NCBI GenBank assembly: GCA_905221605.1 | Contig: CAJNDS010002553.1 | Span: forward strand, 195,553-259,552 | Origin: Symbiodinium natans | Taxonomy: Eukaryota > Sar > Dinophyceae > Suessiales > Symbiodiniaceae | Direction of reading: 5' to 3' | Length of the DNA: 64,000 bases | Shown here: positions 60,595 through 64,000 of the stretch, in pieces | How the letters are laid out: the number at the start of each line of letters is the position of its first letter | Position numbering within the stretch: position 1 is the stretch's first letter | The notes under the pieces: model-generated | The model's input: the letters and a program-made list of their open reading frames with translations, nothing else | Database searches by the model: none | What the model was told of the DNA's origin: nothing | Position numbers and translations under genes: made by a program

Positions 60595-60707
60595 TTGGGA
60601 TGCTCCCCCACTAACAGTCCTTAAAAGGGATTCTAGTACCCCCTGTGACAATCCCTATTGAGGACTGCCCCTATCCAATCCTGCTAGTACAAGGGGGAAC
60701 ATCCCAA
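60595..60707 (+). mobile_element. Hairpin element, family A, copy 7
   Basis: 113 bp. TTGGGATGCTCCCCCACTAA starts the left arm, CAAGGGGGAACATCCCAA ends the right arm, with a small insertion (CTATCCAATC) in the right arm. Confidence 0.82.
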
Positions 60708-60923
60708 GAGGGTTTAGGGTTTAGGGTTTAAGGCTCTCGAATTGCAAGTGGATGCCGAAAAGGGAAGGGCTTGAAGCCCTAAAAGAGTTTAGGTCCGGAG
60801 TCCGCTCAGTGTTCAGGTGCTTGGGGGGTTTGGGGTTGAGGGCTAAAAGGGTTTCTAAGGGATACTAGGTAGACTGGCTTACTGAGTCAAAATAGCTTCT
60901 AAGTAGGGTTCAGAACCGCACAG

Positions 60924-61022
60924 GACCACCACGTCGGTTCAGATGAGCTGGGCACATCTAAAAGAGATTGGCACGGACGTGGTTGGGGCATATTTCTGCC
61001 GGTGCCCTGGGTGCAAGACCCG
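60924..61022 (+). CDS. Exon-like island with CxCxxC
   Basis: 99 nt between AACCGCACAG and GTTTGG read TTTSVQMSWAHLKEIGTDVV then GAYFCRCPGCKT plus two bases, fully open. The CRCPGC cluster suggests part of a metal-binding site. TTTAGGG-type repeat starts at the donor. Confidence 0.5.
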
Positions 61023-61599
<577 letters not shown>

Positions 61600-61642
61600 G
61601 TGTGTGTATGGCGAGGAGGGGGGGGTACAGACCTTGGCTCAG

Positions 61643-61753
61643 CAGGAGGCGGTCATTGCGGCATGGGATGAGCCCGGCCATAAAAGCCTTCGCGTCCCCC
61701 GGAAAGGGTCACCCAGCCCTTTGTCCTCGACCCCGGCGAACCCTAAACCCTAA
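61643..61753 (+). CDS. Candidate terminal exon, unidentified
   Basis: After CCTTGGCTCAG the frame reads QEAVIAAWDEPGHKSLRVPR and on to SPLSSTPANPKP, stopping inside CCCTAAA repeat. The acceptor follows the TG microsatellite. Confidence 0.37.
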   Translation, partial: QEAVIAAWDEPGHKSLRVPRKGSPSPLSSTPANPKP

Positions 61754-62279
61754 ACCCTAAACCCTAAACCCTAAACCCGAAACCCGAAACCCCAAACCCC
61801 AAACCCCAAACCCCAAACCCTAAACCCTAAACCCTAAACCCTAAACCCGAAACCCTAAACCCCAAATCCCAAACCCCAAACCCTAAACCCTAAACCCTAA
61901 ACCCTAAACCCCAAGCCCCAAACCCTAAACCCTGCCAACCTGAGACCTCTGAAATGGATCCTCGAGCCCCCACCCCCTCCCCCCACCCGTTTCCACCCCG
62001 GGACCTTTGGAGTAGTTCTTGGAAATGTAGGGTTTAGGGTTTAGGGTGTAGGGGCTACGGGTTCTGGAGTGGAATTCTAGAGACGGTTCGCTTCTGTAGG
62101 ATGTATTTCCCGAACCAAAAAAAAACCCTTCATCCCGATCCTCAAGTCCCTCGCCCAATTTCAAGGATCCAAGGGAACCCTCAGGCCGAAAGTCACAAGT
62201 TTTGCGAAACCCCTAAGGGCTTTGAGGGTTTGGACTTTTTCCGGGTTTAGGGGTTCAGGGTCTAGGGTTTAGGGGTTCG
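61754..62279. repeat. CCCTAAA/CCCCAAA array and spacer
   Basis: C-strand repeats 61739-61933, a short TTTAGGG piece 62028-62052, otherwise unique without a supported gene. Confidence 0.8.
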
Positions 62280-62350
62280 GACTATATAAGGTATATAGCC
62301 CCGAAAGAACCCTTAAATAACCCCTAAGGTCCCTTATAAGGGCCCCCTTG
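62280..62350 (+). mobile_element. Short dispersed element, family E, copy 2
   Basis: Aligns with 17031-17113 over GTATATAGCCCC, AACCCCTAAGGTCCCTTATA and AGGGCCCC. Confidence 0.5.
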
Positions 62351-62395
62351 ATCAACCGTAAGCCCGGAACTCAGAGGAAAATCTTTGAGCTCAAG

Positions 62396-62461
62396 CCCGA
62401 GACGATGGAACTCTTCCCCATCGCGGTGCGCAGCCGCTACCGGGATTGGGCCACGGATGAG
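62396..62461 (+). CDS. Exon-like island, unidentified
   Basis: 22 codons (PETMELFPIAVRSRYRDWAT then DE) between GAGCTCAAG and a strong GC donor, GCAAGT, phase 0 on both sides. GC-rich third positions. Confidence 0.5.
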
Positions 62462-62498
62462 GCAAGTGGAGGGTTCAACATAGAGCCAAGAGTGCCCC

Positions 62499-62641
62499 TA
62501 CTTGGAGGTGCATGGTACTCATTCACCAATTCTAGCTGTACTTATTATAACCCACTTCTGAGCCCCTTAAGTGCCTTATGGTTATGAGTACAGTTATAAG
62601 TAAAGTTAGAAACTGGTTAAGTACCACGACCCTCCAAGCAA
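62499..62641 (+). mobile_element. Short inverted-repeat element, family B, copy 4
   Basis: Left TACTTGGAGGTGCATGGTAC, right GTACCACGACCCTCCAAG. The core runs in the opposite order relative to copy 3 (AGCCCCTTAAGTGCC). Confidence 0.75.
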
Positions 62642-62773
62642 GGAATAGACCGCAAACTACAGTAAGGAATGATATGTGGCAACTGTAAGGTATATTCATA
62701 CATTTGCAGGGCCCCCGGCAATTCCGATTTTTGGTTCGGGAGGGGGGGGGGAGGTGTGGGATCTTTTTGATAC

Positions 62774-62845
62774 ACTTGGAGGTTCATGGTGCTTATTGAC
62801 CAAGTATAACTGTACTTATAACCCACTTAGAAGCCCTCCAAGTAC
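62774..62845 (+). mobile_element. Short inverted-repeat element, family B, copy 5 (internally deleted)
   Basis: Left ACTTGGAGGTTCATGGTGCT, then AACTGTACTTATAACCCACT and a short right end CCTCCAAGT. 72 bp. Confidence 0.65.
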
Positions 62846-63009
62846 AGGTGTGTTTCTTACCCGAACACCTAAGCCTGGGCTGAGGCTTGAGCATTCCAGG
62901 AATCAGGCTTCAAAATGTAGAGATTAGGGTTTAGGGTTGAGAGGCTAAGGGTTACAAAGCTCAGCTTACTCAGGGATTTTTGGGGCTCCAAACCCCTGAG
63001 GGGGACGAG

Positions 63010-63282
63010 GGGCTGAGTATGGGCGCTTGGGTTGAGGGTATATGGAGGGTATGTAAAGGGGCCCCCGTTTAAGGGCCATATTACTAAACCCGAAACCCGA
63101 AACCCGAGTCCTAAACCCTAAACCCTAAACCCTAAACCCTAAACCCTAAACCCTAAATCCTAAACCCTAAACCCTAAACCCTAAACCCTAAACCCTAAAC
63201 CCTAAACCCTAAACCCTAAACCCTAAGCCCTTTTAAGGGGCCATACTAAGGGACCACATAACTACCTTTAGAGTGTGCAAAA
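63010..63282 (+). mobile_element. Family C element apparently split by a CCCTAAA array
   Basis: The left part (GAGTATGGGCGCTTGGG ... GTTTAAGGGCCATATTA) and right part (TTAAGGGGCCATACTAAGGG, ACCACATAACTACC) together resemble one family C copy. The array at 63086-63226 lies between the two halves. Confidence 0.45.
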
Positions 63283-63691
63283 GCTTCAGAGTCCTCATCA
63301 CCTCCTGCCAGGATGAGGACGTGTCTTGGCCCAGCTTGTTTCGGGTTTAGGGTTTAGGGTTCAGGGTTCAGGGTCTAGGGTTTAGGGTTTAGGGTTTAGC
63401 GTCTAGGGCTTGGGGTTCAGGGGCCCTTCTCGTGCTTTCTTGCGCTGCGGTGGCGGCTGAGGGCTGAGGGTTTGAGACCCAAGCCCTGAAACCAGGCCCT
63501 TGTTAGGGTTTAGGGTTTAGGGGTTTAGGGTTTAGGGGTTTAGGGTTTAGGGTTTAGGGTTTAGGGTTGAGGGCTCAGGGCTCAGGGCTCAGGGCTTCAG
63601 GGCCTGGGGCTGGTTGAGCGGATGGAGTGCAGCTGCAAGACGAGTTGTGTCCTGCTTTTGCGTGAGTGTTGAATTGCATGTGTTTCTGTAG
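63283..63691. repeat. TTTAGGG variants and possible short exons
   Basis: TTTAGGG at 63340-63420 and 63503-63600. A block after CACCTCCTGCCAG (63314) is a possible exon. Text at 63610-63661 ends at a GTGAGT donor. Confidence 0.6.
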
Positions 63692-63766
63692 ACCACCATG
63701 AAGATCACCCAGACGATGGTAGTGCAGTTGAAGTTCCAGGCCTAGCCATAGCAGCAATTACTCACC
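63692..63766 (+). CDS. Exon-like island, unidentified
   Basis: 75 nt between a strong acceptor (GTGTTTCTGTAG) and a consensus donor GTAAGT. The frame open across the whole island reads HHEDHPDDGSAVEVPGLAIA then AITH. The preceding GTGAGT lies only 30 bp upstream of the acceptor. Confidence 0.5.
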
Positions 63767-63835
63767 GTAAGTAGCTTCCTCTTGTGAGGATTCAGGGTCC
63801 TAAGGCCCTAAATACCCCAAGCCCGGAACCCTGTA

Positions 63836-64000
63836 AACCCTAAACCCTGAACCCTAAACGCTGCACCCTAAACCCTAAACCCTAAACCCTAAACCCTAAA
63901 CCCTAAACCCTAAACCCTAAACCCTAAACCCTAAACCCTAAACCCTAAACCCTAAACCCTAAACCCTAAACCCTAAACCCTAAACCCTAAACCCTAAACC
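63836..64000. repeat. CCCTAAA array to window end
   Basis: A nearly pure CCCTAAA array, at least 140 bp, that continues past the window. Confidence 0.97.

Overview
This window looks like nuclear DNA of a dinoflagellate-type alga (inference). It is saturated with the 7-bp telomere-type repeat CCCTAAA/TTTAGGG and degenerate derivatives in both orientations. Very short GC-rich coding islands sit inside this repeat, bounded by AG at the 5' side and by GT, GC or (once) GA at the 3' side, which is the relaxed donor set known from dinoflagellates. An ankyrin pseudogene has an N-terminus of a style I associate with dinoflagellate ankyrin proteins. Nothing prokaryotic is present, and almost all long open frames are artefacts of tandem repeats that lack stop codons.

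The best supported gene is a kinesin on the + strand. Its exons are at about 1109-1168 (VNLVDLAGSER, switch II), 3175-3207 (INQSLTALG), 35839-35885 (LVIKQLAEI), 37001-37068 (IPFRASKLTFLLRES), 38516-38578 (GAISPAS...ETVSTLR), 39015-39060 (FASSVKRIK), 40415-40465, 41623-41709, 42638-42675 and 43700-43750 (neck and coiled coil). From 3175 onward reading phase is kept at every junction and the joined motifs fall in canonical kinesin order, which fixes the splice sites and shows that most donors are GC. The introns are built from telomere-like repeats, most often TTTAGGG-type at the 5' end and CCCTAAA-type at the 3' end, so many could fold as hairpins. One intron (3208-35838) would be about 32.6 kb.

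That giant intron holds a retroelement cassette (about 9.68-13.14 kb: an unrecognised 5'-open ORF plus an intact LINE-type reverse transcriptase, flanked on both sides by CCCTAAA repeat), a broken ankyrin-repeat gene (14.5-15.5 kb), short hairpin elements, unusual satellites (25.6-26.7 kb) and many exon-like islands that may belong to nested genes.

From 44 to 64 kb the same architecture continues. Two exons encode the two halves of a SAM domain (54197-54247 and 56394-56444), apparently joined by a GA-AG intron that contains a 22-copy, 21-bp satellite. Further exon-like islands, at least six families of short inverted-repeat elements and several microsatellites follow. Exon-like islands that lack a recognisable domain are inference from open frame plus splice signals and carry modest confidence.
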